Assembly (NCBI GenBank): GCA_934162665.1
Contig: CAKPJN010000008.1
Coordinates: 3,732-67,731 of the forward strand
Direction: 5' to 3'
Length of the DNA: 64,000 bases
From: an uncultured Bacilli bacterium
Lineage (GTDB): Bacteria > Bacillota_I > Bacilli_A > RF39 > UBA660
The notes under the pieces are model-generated. The model ran no database searches. It saw nothing but the letters and a program-made list of their open reading frames with translations, and was not told where the DNA came from. The translations under genes were made by a program, and so were the position numbers. Shown here piece after piece: positions 27,361 through 36,338 of this stretch; position 1 is the stretch's first letter, and each line of letters begins with the position of its first letter.

Positions 27361-27402
27361 GTTATAGCACTCTTATTAGCAGTTGTCAAGTGTGAGTGCC
27401 AA
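27361..27402 (-). promoter_or_regulatory. CIRCE-like operator with embedded promoter (htpG)
   Basis: TTAGCAGTT (27376-27384) and GAGTGCCAA (27394-27402) form an imperfect CIRCE with the same spacer as at hsp20. On the minus strand TTGACA (27384-27389), 17 bp, TATAAC (27361-27366) is the promoter. The site directly abuts the stop codon of the mgtC remnant. Confidence 0.8.
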
Positions 27403-28143
27403 TTAGTCATTGTTGCTTTCTTCTAAAGATTCCAATGTATCCTCATCTTCATCATCCTCATTATCTGTTTTTACATATTTTTGATGTTTCCAAGATATAG
27501 AAGTAACTTTTGGTATAGCACTTAGTTTATTGATTATATTTTCTACTTCTTCGATTCTAGTTGTTATTATTATGGTTTTTAACTTTACCCCATCTTTTGT
27601 TATTGTACTTCGTTCTAAACTTTCTAAATTAAGGTTATTTTTATCTATTAATTTTGTTAAGGTTGTTCTGATAGTAGCTTCGATATCTTTTTCGCAAGAA
27701 ATTCTAATTACACATTCTTCCTTTGAATTTTGCTTTGATTTATCCATAATCTTTTGAGCAATTGACCTTAATAAAATATTAGAAAATAATACTAAAAATG
27801 TTCCGACTGTTGCTTCAAGTAATAATCCTGATGCACTTAAAACACCGATTGATGCTACACACCATAAAGTAGCTGCTGTGTTTAAACCTTTAATTTTATT
27901 ACCATCTCTTAAAATTACACCAGCTCCTAAGAAACCTATTCCTTATACTATTTGAGCAGCGATTCTTGTTTTGTCAGTTGTTTCTATACCAAGGGAAACA
28001 CACATAAACATAAATGCTCCAAGACTTACCAAGACATTAGTCCTTAATCCAACCATTCTATGTCTGTATTGTCTTTCTATACCAATTATTGTACTTAAAA
28101 TAAAACACACTAAAATTCTAATTATAAATGTTTGATGACTCAC
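27403..28143 (-). pseudogene. mgtC: MgtC/SapB-family protein interrupted by a TAA codon
   Basis: Reading through one in-frame TAA at 27943-27945 gives a single protein of 246 residues with normal MgtC layout. The first part has 'ILSTIIGIERQYRHRMVGLR' and 'VSLGAFMFMCVSLGIET'. After the stop comes 'GIGFLGAGVILRDGNKIKGL' and 'NTAATLWCVASIGVLSASG', then a C-terminal ACT-like domain ('KEECVIRISCEKDIEATIR'). The stop falls where the family has 'QIVSGIGFLGAG', so one base (TCA to TAA) explains it. Both halves are otherwise clean, so the mutation is recent or a sequencing error. GTG start at 28143 with AAAGGGTG. Confidence 0.85.
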
Positions 28144-28200
28144 TGTATCACCCTTTCTGCGGTTTTTCCATTTTATCAAAAAAAACAAAACTAGCAAATA

Positions 28201-29334
28201 TTACTTAGTTTTGTTACTATTATTTTCTACATTATATGTTTCATCTAATAATTTATTATTACAAATATCTTTAGTATGATTAAACTTGATATGAAGCGAT
28301 GTGTCTAGCTCTGATGGATATGAAGTTATATCCATATTACTGTGATGATAAACTAACCTTCTAAAAGTTCTTAGTAATTTTTTTGTTAAGTTAGTTTGAA
28401 TATTATCATTAGATTCTATATTATCTTCATACTCTTTATAGATAATTTCTTTATCTTTAGTATTATCTAGTTTATTAGTTTTAATATGATTATATTTTAT
28501 GTTTCTACTATTATATCTTTCTATTAATATTGAAGGAATAATTATTTCATTGATTCCATTTTGTTCTAATATTTTCATACATATATTAGCAACTAATAAA
28601 AAGCTTGGTGTTATATCTTTTAAGTTACCACTATCGTAGAGTTCATAGTTATCAGTACTTTCATCAAATCCTTCTTTTGTTTTGTATAGAGCTCTATTTA
28701 TCATTTTACCAAAATGCCTTTCTTTAAAATCAATTTTATTTTCCTTTTGAATTGCGTATATATAAGCTTTATCATTACTTATTCCTATTTTTACACTAGG
28801 TAACTCTATATAATTATTATTATCATCCGTTAAAGTTGTCTTTAGTTTATAAGGAGTTTCATTATCAATTATATCCTTTTCTAAATTAACATTTATAGTG
28901 CTTTTTAATATTGATGAATATAAATAATTAGAATCAAATTTTAGTTTTGTATCAAAAAAGTTTATTCTATTAACTAAGAAATTTATTGGATCTTGAAAAT
29001 CTTCAAAAGTAGCATTAGCCCATAGACGAGTCATTATAAATTTTTCCTTGTTATCATTTTCATTTACTTCATATAAATTTTCTAAGTCATTAATATCATT
29101 ATAAAATAATTTAGCTTTTTCAACATATAATTTTAATAGATTATTAAATTTATTTTTATCTTTTATAATTAGTGTTGGAATAATTAGATTTTCATCATCT
29201 TTTTCTGCTTCATAGTAAATATTATCTTCTTTAATAATAGTTGAAAATACTATATTACTTTTACCATATGAATTAATTTGTTTCTTTGTTGCTTCTTTTA
29301 TAATTTGATTATAGAAAATGTCTATAATATCCAT
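28201..29334 (-). CDS. Unknown cytosolic protein, 377 residues
   Basis: I do not recognise this family. The protein is rich in Asn, Lys and Ile, with no signal or membrane segment. A more conserved-looking core is 'GNLKDITPSFLLVANICMKI' followed by 'INEIIIPSILIERYNSR', and a C-terminal 'LLRTFRRLVYHHSNMDITSY'. GGGTGAAA precedes the ATG. It lies upstream of mgtC on the same strand, 58 bp apart by the mgtC start. Nothing around it suggests a function. Confidence 0.7.
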   Translation of the reverse strand: MDIIDIFYNQIIKEATKKQINSYGKSNIVFSTIIKEDNIYYEAEKDDENLIIPTLIIKDKNKFNNLLKLYVEKAKLFYNDINDLENLYEVNENDNKEKFIMTRLWANATFEDFQDPINFLVNRINFFDTKLKFDSNYLYSSILKSTINVNLEKDIIDNETPYKLKTTLTDDNNNYIELPSVKIGISNDKAYIYAIQKENKIDFKERHFGKMINRALYKTKEGFDESTDNYELYDSGNLKDITPSFLLVANICMKILEQNGINEIIIPSILIERYNSRNIKYNHIKTNKLDNTKDKEIIYKEYEDNIESNDNIQTNLTKKLLRTFRRLVYHHSNMDITSYPSELDTSLHIKFNHTKDICNNKLLDETYNVENNSNKTK

Positions 29335-29438
29335 ATTTTCACCCTACTTATCTTAATTTCTATTCTTAACTGATTATAGCATTCATTATTTTTCTTTACA
29401 ATAATTTGTAAAATAAGTATGTAAAAATATGTAAATTA

Positions 29439-30425
29439 TTATTTAGTGATGATATTTTCTAGTAGCTTTTGTTTATCTTCTATTATTTTTAAATGTCCTT
29501 CTTTAATTAAACTTATAGGTAATAAAAGTTTTTCATTAACATCAATTACCTTTAAATTGTCATTTTCTATTCCGTAACATAAATAGTATTTGGCAGTATC
29601 AATATTATTTTTATCTTCTAATAACATTAACTTAGTAAAAGGCTTTTTTTCTTTATTTCTTATTGCACAAACTGCCGCATAAATATGTTTTCCATGAATA
29701 TGGGATGAACAATCACAAAAAGTATTTAGAGTTTTTGTTTTATTATTATATTCAATTATTACAATATGATTTTTAATAATAGAAAAGTATTTATTATTTA
29801 CTTTTTCAAGATATTTAACTTCACCTTTTTTATAATATTCTATTCCCTTTTCCTTATTTGGTTTATTAAACAGATTATCTATATTATCAGTTTTAATATC
29901 AAATGGTACCGATATATTATATAAAATTAGCTTTTCTGAATTTGTAAGTACCGCTAAAATATCTTTACATAATTCATTCATTATATTAGGAATATGTTCA
30001 AACATAATAACAATACAATCAAACATAAATAACCATTCTTTTGGTATATATTTAGTAGTTTTAAAAGTATATTTTTCGTCTTTAATATCAATATTTATTT
30101 CAATATAGTAGTCAGCTATTTCTTTATTAGTTTTATCTCTTACTTCTTCATTTTTATATTTATCTTTAGAATTATAGATAGTATCTATAATATATTTTAC
30201 TTCTAAGATATTTATAAATTGATAACATACATAGTCATTTACTTTTTTATCTATTATATCTATTGGGACATATACAACTTTAAATTTCTCTATTTTTGTA
30301 TTAAAGACTAAAGCTATATAAAAATTAGTATTATTATAATTTTTAATTATTATTTCAAAGATAATTTTTTCTTGTTGTCTTTGTAAATATTTTCTTATTT
30401 CAGTTATCCTTTTGTTTACTATCAT
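29439..30425 (-). CDS. Unknown protein with a SWIM-like zinc-finger segment
   Basis: The 328-residue protein is mostly unrecognised. Around residue 240 'TFCDCSSHIHGKHIYAAVCA' resembles a SWIM zinc finger (CxC...CxH), but the expected third Cys is Gly and an extra His lies two residues earlier. SWIM domains bind nucleic acid or protein. No catalytic motif is seen. The ATG at 30425 is preferred because AGAGA lies 6 nt before it and would touch the earlier ATG at 30431. It is upstream of the 28201 gene on the same strand. Confidence 0.65.
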   Translation of the reverse strand: MIVNKRITEIRKYLQRQQEKIIFEIIIKNYNNTNFYIALVFNTKIEKFKVVYVPIDIIDKKVNDYVCYQFINILEVKYIIDTIYNSKDKYKNEEVRDKTNKEIADYYIEINIDIKDEKYTFKTTKYIPKEWLFMFDCIVIMFEHIPNIMNELCKDILAVLTNSEKLILYNISVPFDIKTDNIDNLFNKPNKEKGIEYYKKGEVKYLEKVNNKYFSIIKNHIVIIEYNNKTKTLNTFCDCSSHIHGKHIYAAVCAIRNKEKKPFTKLMLLEDKNNIDTAKYYLCYGIENDNLKVIDVNEKLLLPISLIKEGHLKIIEDKQKLLENIITK

Positions 30426-30519
30426 ATACATTCTCTTTTCTAGTTTTATTATATCAAAATAAAAGATAATATAAAACTAGTTTTAGTATTTTATATTATC
30501 TAATCTAAGCATCTATATA

Positions 30520-30861
30520 TTAATAACTTCTACCAGTTACTTCTTTTGCTTTTATGACAATTATTTCTTCAGATGATTCATCTATGACTTTAGCTTCTCC
30601 TTTTATAATTACAGTATTAAATGTATCATAACTTTTATCATCAAATAATAAACAAACATTAGGATTATTTTTAACATATTCTAATTGTTTACTATTTTTT
30701 TTTGGTCTCAATTTTATATAAATAACATCATCTTTTACTTCGTAGTTATAATACATTGGTATACTGTATGGAATATTTTTTTTAGAGACTGATAAAATAC
30801 AGACATTACCATTATTTAAAGTCTCTATAATTCCATCGTTTGTTAAATTTTCATAATTCAT
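30520..30861 (-). CDS. Pyridoxamine 5'-phosphate oxidase-like flavin-binding protein
   Basis: The 113-residue protein has the split-barrel FMN-binding pattern: 'GNVCILSVSKKNIPYSIPMY', 'VIYIKLRPKKNSKQLEYVKN' and 'VCLLFDDKSYDTFNTVIIKG'. This resembles small nitroimidazole-resistance (NimA-like) and PPOX proteins, but it is shorter than the usual 140-160 residues at the C-terminus. FMN binding and reductase activity are inferred. GGAGGTAAG precedes the start. Confidence 0.75.
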   Translation of the reverse strand: MNYENLTNDGIIETLNNGNVCILSVSKKNIPYSIPMYYNYEVKDDVIYIKLRPKKNSKQLEYVKNNPNVCLLFDDKSYDTFNTVIIKGEAKVIDESSEEIIVIKAKEVTGRSY

Positions 30862-30901
30862 AACTTACCTCCTTTTCATTATATGCTTTAAGTTTTATAA
30901 A

Positions 30902-32245
30902 TTACTCTTTTGATAATTCAACTATTCTATACCAACTTGCTGGACCTACTACTCCACTTACCGGAATATTCGCATCTTTTTGAATTTTTTTAACTGATTG
31001 TTCTGTTAAGGTATCGAAAACACCTGTTACTCTTACACCTGGGATACTATGATTTTTCCTGCAGATTTTTAAAAGAAACATTTGTAATCTTCTTACGGGC
31101 TCCCCATCCATACCTTTTGATAGAAAAAGTCCTGGATAGAATTCATCCTCATAAATTAAATATTCTTTTGGAAGTGTGTTTATTGTTTTTTCATATACTT
31201 CTTTAATTATCTTCCAAGTAGCTGCATCTACTATTCCTGTTACTGGTAAATGATATTTTTCTTGGAAGGCCATAACCATATCTATAGTATTTTGATTATA
31301 AGTATCAGTTAAATTTAATAACGGAATATCTTTATCAAAATAAGCTATAGTAGATATTAAATAATTAAGAGTATTAATATAGTATCCGGTATCTCCTTTT
31401 TGTAAAACTTTACTAAATAATAAAGTAGCTTCTTCTTTAGATATTCCCTCTGAATATAGGTCAGATATTTTTTTTACTGCATTATATATATACTTAATTT
31501 TATACCAAGTTTCTTTATCTACTTCACCATTTTGTATCAAGTTAAATATTTCTTGAAACTTTTTTACAGCAGCTTCTGTTTCTACTGTATAATATTCACT
31601 TTCATCTAAGATTTTTGGAATTTCTGGATAATTGTTACTAATTCTATTTAGTTGTGTTTTTATTATTCTTACCATATCTCCGGCTGTTCCTACTTTTAGT
31701 GGAAATCCTGGATATGACATAATATTTTCTTCTACTGGGGCATTATAAATTAATTTTATATTATCACCATAATAATATTTTAATATATCTAATGGGCTTT
31801 TTCCTTCACCAGCTAATTTTACTGAACCCCATTGAGAAAGTCCTTCACATGTTACAGTTTTGCCATCACAATATTGAGCAAATAATGGTTGAACTTGATC
31901 ATCTTTAATAATATAGTTGTTGAAAATATTGTCTACTATTTCTGTAATTACTTCATAGAATTCACGATCTTCTATGAACATTTGATCATAGATTGGACTA
32001 CTTGTAATATCAAAATTATAGCCTTGTGATCTATACCATTCATTATATACTCTATTTAAGGCAAAAGATATTTGAGCTAAGATATTTGCTTTTATGGCAT
32101 CAGTTGGCCAATTAGGATATATTTCACTTGACGCAACATTTTTAATATATTCGACAAAAGGAACTGTGATATTTTTAGCTGCTTCATCAGGGGGGCCTAA
32201 ATGCACAACTATATTAGTAGGAATAGTGGGAACTCTAATCTGCAT
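30902..32245 (-). CDS. SpoIID-like/peptidoglycan-binding spore-envelope protein
   Basis: The 447-residue protein has an N-terminal SpoIID/LytB-like domain: 'VPFVEYIKNVASSEIYPNWP', 'AIKANILAQISFALNRVYNE', 'CDGKTVTCEGLSQWGSVKLA', and three peptidoglycan-binding type 1 repeats. Those have 'LKVGTAGDMVRIIKTQLNRI', 'LQKGDTGYYINTLNYLI' and 'LSKGMDGEPVRRLQMFLLKI', each with a D-x3-AVKKFQ or equivalent helix. SpoIID-type domains cleave stripped glycan strands, but catalytic Glu is not obvious. It is encoded by the last gene of the LysM operon and starts inside the previous gene by 11 bp, so it is probably a spore-cortex or coat factor. Confidence 0.8.
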   Translation of the reverse strand: MQIRVPTIPTNIVVHLGPPDEAAKNITVPFVEYIKNVASSEIYPNWPTDAIKANILAQISFALNRVYNEWYRSQGYNFDITSSPIYDQMFIEDREFYEVITEIVDNIFNNYIIKDDQVQPLFAQYCDGKTVTCEGLSQWGSVKLAGEGKSPLDILKYYYGDNIKLIYNAPVEENIMSYPGFPLKVGTAGDMVRIIKTQLNRISNNYPEIPKILDESEYYTVETEAAVKKFQEIFNLIQNGEVDKETWYKIKYIYNAVKKISDLYSEGISKEEATLLFSKVLQKGDTGYYINTLNYLISTIAYFDKDIPLLNLTDTYNQNTIDMVMAFQEKYHLPVTGIVDAATWKIIKEVYEKTINTLPKEYLIYEDEFYPGLFLSKGMDGEPVRRLQMFLLKICRKNHSIPGVRVTGVFDTLTEQSVKKIQKDANIPVSGVVGPASWYRIVELSKE

Positions 32246-32654
32246 TTATATCACCCATTGATTCTGTTTCTGATGTCATTTTAATATATTGGATTACTCT
32301 TACACCACCAAACATGGCTATTTCATATTTTTTTATAGTCTCATATCCTTCATGAATAGCTGTCAAATCATATGTTGTATATTTTGGTATTTCTTGAGCC
32401 TTTAAATCAACTATTCCTGTTGGAGCTAGCAATTCAATATTATTTATGATTCCACTTGAATCTGTTTTTCCTTGAAAAAAGATTACTTTATCGTTTTCTA
32501 TGTCTTTAGTGATTAAGATTTCTGCATTTTCTATTGGAATAGCCTGGTAGGCAGTAAAGGCCTGGATCTTCAGATAACCTTTATCTGGATTTTCTTCAAT
32601 AAACTTTTTATATTCTTCCGTTTTTTTAAATTCTTCATAAGTAATTAAATTCAT
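32235..32654 (-). CDS. Small beta-domain protein of the LysM operon
   Basis: The 139-residue protein has a short helix then a carboxypeptidase-regulatory-like (beta-sandwich) domain: 'GYLKIQAFTAYQAIPIENAE', 'ILITKDIENDKVIFFQGKTD' and 'GIINNIELLAPT'. No signal peptide is seen. The gene overlaps the LysM gene by 4 bp and the SpoIID-like gene by 11 bp, so the three are translated as a unit. Its role may be structural on the spore envelope; that is inference from the partners. Confidence 0.65.
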   Translation of the reverse strand: MNLITYEEFKKTEEYKKFIEENPDKGYLKIQAFTAYQAIPIENAEILITKDIENDKVIFFQGKTDSSGIINNIELLAPTGIVDLKAQEIPKYTTYDLTAIHEGYETIKKYEIAMFGGVRVIQYIKMTSETESMGDINAD

Positions 32655-33487
32655 TGTGTAATCTCCTTTATCTTTAATACTTGACCGATTGACAAGTCAT
32701 CTGTATTCAAACCATTTAACGCTCTTAAATTTTCTATACTAGTATTATATTTTTTAGCAATTGTATAAAGACTATCTCCACTTTTGACAGTATACATTTG
32801 ATAAGTAGGCTTTATGTATCCTTCTCCAAAGCATTCTTCTATAATACCAGGCTGTTCTTTACTAGTTGTTTTTTTCACCTTTAATAATTGTCCTATTGTT
32901 AAATTTGTATTTTTTAGGTTATTAATTTCCATTAATTCATTCACAGTCATATTAAACTCTTTAGCTATTTTATATAAACTATCACCACTTTGTACTATAT
33001 ATGTCATATAATCCACTTCAGGTATAGGAGCCATATTTTTTATTGGTATCTTTAATTTTTGACCTATTGATAACAGATTAGTAGATAAATTATTTAGTTT
33101 TTTCACTTCATTTACTGTAGTATTATATTTATTAGCAATTGAATACAAGTCATCACCTTTAACAACTGTATAAGTAATATAATTTGATTCTGTTTTAATC
33201 GGAATTCTTAGTTCTTGTCCTATTGTTAAATTTGCAGATTTTAAATCATTAATATTAATTAATTCAGCTACTGTTGTATTATATTTTTGTGCAATAGAAT
33301 ATAGACTATCTCCCCTCCTAACAATATATATAATAGTTGTTTCTGTTGTTGGGATTTTTAAAGCTTGTCCTTTTATAATACTATTAGATGTTAAATTATT
33401 AGCTTCTTTTATATCTTGTATAGGAACTCCAAATTGTCCACTTATTCCATATAATGTATCTCCTTCTTTAACTATATAAGTTTGCAT
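32651..33487 (-). CDS. Five-LysM-repeat spore-coat-type protein
   Basis: The 278-residue protein consists of five LysM domains, at about 1-45, 50-97, 100-148, 158-205 and 232-278. Each has the pattern 'Y-V-GD-LY-IA-KYN-T' (for example 'IVQSGDSLYKIAKEFNMTVN') and closes with 'L-IGQ-LKIP'. LysM binds GlcNAc glycan of peptidoglycan or spore cortex. There is no signal peptide, so it acts inside the mother cell, as SafA does. AGAGGTGA precedes the start. It is the first of a three-gene operon. Confidence 0.88.
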   Translation of the reverse strand: MQTYIVKEGDTLYGISGQFGVPIQDIKEANNLTSNSIIKGQALKIPTTETTIIYIVRRGDSLYSIAQKYNTTVAELININDLKSANLTIGQELRIPIKTESNYITYTVVKGDDLYSIANKYNTTVNEVKKLNNLSTNLLSIGQKLKIPIKNMAPIPEVDYMTYIVQSGDSLYKIAKEFNMTVNELMEINNLKNTNLTIGQLLKVKKTTSKEQPGIIEECFGEGYIKPTYQMYTVKSGDSLYTIAKKYNTSIENLRALNGLNTDDLSIGQVLKIKEITQ

Positions 33488-33590
33488 ATTTCACCTCTTT
33501 TCATTATATTCATTTAATATAGTAAATAGGTAATTATTATTTATTTTTTTAATATAGTTGCATATTTTATATTGAAAGGAGAATATTTTT

Positions 33591-33848
33591 ATGAACAACA
33601 ATTGTTGTGGACGAGATAATTTATTTGATGATGATAGAGATTGTCCAAAACACCCAAGAAATAGAGTTGTATTCTGTATGGGGCCTACTGGAGCTACTGG
33701 ACCAACCGGACCTAGTGGTGGACCAACAGGACCTACTGGACCTACAGGGGCTACTGGAGCTACTGGGCCTACTGGACCTCAAGGATTAATTGGACTAACT
33801 GGACCAACTCCTGCATTACCGAATATCTACAAAACTACAAATTTCTAA
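33591..33848 (+). CDS. 5' part of a split collagen-like (BclA-type) spore surface gene
   Basis: The 85-residue ORF starts MNNNCCGRDNLFDDDRDCP, a Cys/Asp-rich leader ending 'RNRVVFCM', then 14-15 Gly-X-Thr/Pro collagen-like triplets up to 'GLIGLTGPT'. It then leaves the repeat ('PALPNIYKTTNF') and stops. AAAGGAG precedes the ATG, and CATATTTTA, a sigma-E/K-like -10, lies upstream. The triplet region stops exactly where the left end of the 5.6-kb insertion begins. The missing part of the gene is at 39401-40456. Confidence 0.8.
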   Translation: MNNNCCGRDNLFDDDRDCPKHPRNRVVFCMGPTGATGPTGPSGGPTGPTGPTGATGATGPTGPQGLIGLTGPTPALPNIYKTTNF

Positions 33849-33851
33849 TAT

Positions 33852-34081
33852 AGAACAAAAGAATTAAAACAAGTTTTAATTCGTCTCAGTCGTTGCCTCC
33901 TAAGTTTCCTACTTCACAGATAAGGTAACCCTTATTCTCCATAGGCTTAAATTCCGATAGTCGCTACCGTACTCTTTTTTATTCCTTACTAACTTTGATA
34001 ATGTATTTTAATTATTCATACACGGTATTTATAATTACATTGATATCTTATTTGTTTATATTCATACAATATTGGTATTAT
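33852..34081 (-). ncRNA. Probable structured ncRNA, copy 2
   Basis: Same promoter elements (TTGTAA at 34112-34117, TATAAT at 34088-34093) and terminator hairpin (33861-33882) as copy 1. It would run convergent to the 5' collagen-like gene part, ending 3 bp beyond its stop codon. Confidence 0.7.
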
Positions 34082-34203
34082 CTTGCTATTATACTTAAAT
34101 CACCTCCATCTTTACAAGAACAATTTTATTATATTCCTAAAACAATTGTTCGCTAATAACATATGCTGCTTTTTATAAAAATAGGGAGAACTTTCCTTAT
34201 AAG
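33852..34203 (-). repeat. Dispersed structured-RNA repeat, copy 2
   Basis: This is the counterpart of 25064-25415. The inner 252 bp are identical and the outer part differs at about a dozen positions. It lies inside the candidate excisable element, just after the end of the 5' collagen gene part. Confidence 0.9.
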
Positions 34204-34204
34204 T

Positions 34205-34226
34205 AAAAAAAGAAAGTAAAACTTTC
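34205..34226 (-). terminator. Terminator of the arylsulfotransferase-like gene
   Basis: GAAAGT (34212-34217) pairs with ACTTTC (34221-34226) around AAA; on the minus strand it is followed by seven T. Confidence 0.65.
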
Positions 34227-34262
34227 CTTTTATTATTTTAATTTTCATTATTGTAGCTAATA

Positions 34263-36239
34263 TTAAAACTCAACACTCTTTAAAGTATTATATATCTTTT
34301 TGTCTATTTCTAAATATATAGAATATTTACCTTTTAGGCCATCACTATTAATATACTTATTTATTACAATACCATTTTTATCTTCATCTTCTGTAAAAAT
34401 ATCAACACATAATGCAGTATATGGCTTTTTACTTACTTTTACATTGTAAATTTTAGAAGTCATATTTTTATATAAAATTATATTAACATCTGTTCCTCTA
34501 ATAAATCTACCGGTAAATATTAGTCTATCTTCTTCTTTTTCAAATTTAATATCATGTTTGTTGTATAGTTCATCAATACTTTGTACATTTTCTATTAGAC
34601 CTATCTTTTTAGAAGTTGGTGTTGTTTTTCCAAGGGTACCTAATCTATTTGCTTTTGTTAGTGAAAATTTTGTATCATTATATAGACTCATTTTTTCCAC
34701 ACGATAATTGTTAGTTGGTAAAATAATTTCAAATATCTTTTTATTATCTTTTATTTCAACTGTATCTGATACCAATTTATCGGCACCACCTAAACCGGCT
34801 GGTTGATTTTGAACTTTACCATCTTTATAGACAATACCACCTGAGTGAACAATATAGTGATCTTTTTCTAAATAATCTACATCTGATATGTATGGAGAAT
34901 AAAAACTACTTCCACGTTCTTTTCCATATTCCCATACTTGTTCAATGGTCATTTTTTTAGTATCTATTTTATACATGACTCCTCTACTATATGAGTCTTT
35001 TGCATCAACGTATTTGTCTTTATCTTTTGATTTGTTATTACCATTATCAAATAGGAAGATATATCCCTCTGGTGTTACCATAGCTGCATGTTGAGACCAC
35101 TGCCATTCAAAGTCATCTCCAACTGGAGTAAAGAAATATTTTTTATATTTATTATCCCAATTAGTTGGATCACCTATTATCCAATTTAGTTTTCCTGTTT
35201 TATAGTCAATATTAATAACTGCGTCTTTATGTCTACCTGATAAAGTTATTGAATTTGTCTTTTTATCGTACCAAATTGAATTATTATGGAACCAATCATA
35301 ACTAGACCAACTTTCACTTTTTCCATCATCCATTTTTAGGATATCTTTTAAATCAAATGTCTTTACAATATTACCAGTTTTACGATCAAGTTCTACAATA
35401 TAATCTTCAACTGTACCATGTTCATTATTAAAATCACTACTTCCTACTAGTAAGTTACCACTTGGTAATTCATAATAATCATGATGATAACCACCCTTTA
35501 GACTATATTCATTATATATTTTTCCTAACATATCAATTTCATATAGACCAGTCATATAATATGGATTATTTACTAGTCTTTCTGTACTTATTAACATATG
35601 TCCATTTTTAAGTCTTGTATTATCCCATAATGCATTACTAGATAAATACCATCTAACATCACCATTAACATCATAGGCACAAGTGTAACCTTTGCTTGAT
35701 GGTGTAAAGAAATACAAATCATTATTTAATTTATCTTTGTCAGCTTTAATGCTAGTTGGTAAAATAAAGTCATCTGGTAATTTATCAGTTTTTATAATTA
35801 ATTCTTTTTTTATTATAGAATTAGAATCTTTATACTCTATAATAACTTTATTCTCTTGATTTGGATATAGTCCATAAATTGTTAAATAGTGTGTTTTGCT
35901 TTTTTCAAAACTATGAGTAAATGTTGTATTATCATCTTTTCCAGTTATAGTAACTTTTGGAGATACTTCATTTTCTGTTTCAAATAAAACTAACGCTGTT
36001 AGTGGTGATATTTTATATGGATCTAAAATCACATTAGGATTATCTACAGTGTAGCCTTTAGTTTTAAGATTTTTTTCATAACCCTCTTGTATTGTTATAA
36101 GATGTTTTGTTGTTTTTATTATGTCCTTATTAATATATTTATTATTTAGTGTAGTAAATATTAAAAATAAGATTGCTACTAATAATATTAGTATTCCTAG
36201 TATTAATATTTTTTTGTTTTTTGATTTTTGTTTTTTCAT
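34263..36239 (-). CDS. Arylsulfate sulfotransferase-like protein, membrane-anchored
   Basis: The 658-residue protein has an N-terminal anchor (about 9-29), an Ig-like domain (about 60-150) and a beta-propeller ASST domain. Propeller motifs include 'GYHHDYYELPSGNLLVGSSD', 'YDWFHNNSIWYDKKTNSITL', 'SGRHKDAVINIDYKTGKLNW' and 'FEWQWSQHAAMVTPEGYIFL'. The His-rich spots fit the PAPS-independent sulfotransferase active site, with 'QHAAM' the likely catalytic His. It transfers sulfate between phenols outside the membrane. GGAGG precedes the start. It is cargo of the candidate element. Confidence 0.85.
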   Translation of the reverse strand: MKKQKSKNKKILILGILILLVAILFLIFTTLNNKYINKDIIKTTKHLITIQEGYEKNLKTKGYTVDNPNVILDPYKISPLTALVLFETENEVSPKVTITGKDDNTTFTHSFEKSKTHYLTIYGLYPNQENKVIIEYKDSNSIIKKELIIKTDKLPDDFILPTSIKADKDKLNNDLYFFTPSSKGYTCAYDVNGDVRWYLSSNALWDNTRLKNGHMLISTERLVNNPYYMTGLYEIDMLGKIYNEYSLKGGYHHDYYELPSGNLLVGSSDFNNEHGTVEDYIVELDRKTGNIVKTFDLKDILKMDDGKSESWSSYDWFHNNSIWYDKKTNSITLSGRHKDAVINIDYKTGKLNWIIGDPTNWDNKYKKYFFTPVGDDFEWQWSQHAAMVTPEGYIFLFDNGNNKSKDKDKYVDAKDSYSRGVMYKIDTKKMTIEQVWEYGKERGSSFYSPYISDVDYLEKDHYIVHSGGIVYKDGKVQNQPAGLGGADKLVSDTVEIKDNKKIFEIILPTNNYRVEKMSLYNDTKFSLTKANRLGTLGKTTPTSKKIGLIENVQSIDELYNKHDIKFEKEEDRLIFTGRFIRGTDVNIILYKNMTSKIYNVKVSKKPYTALCVDIFTEDEDKNGIVINKYINSDGLKGKYSIYLEIDKKIYNTLKSVEF

Positions 36240-36338
36240 TTTATACCTCCTCGTATATATCTATTTTAGATATTAAATATAGATTATACAATAAAGTATA
36301 AGTTGAAAAAACTCAACTTAGAGTTGAGTCTTAATTAT

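Noticed and set aside
33607..33789. Alternative frame inside the 5' collagen part
   Set aside because: Asp/Leu/Gln-rich frame shadow of the triplet repeat.
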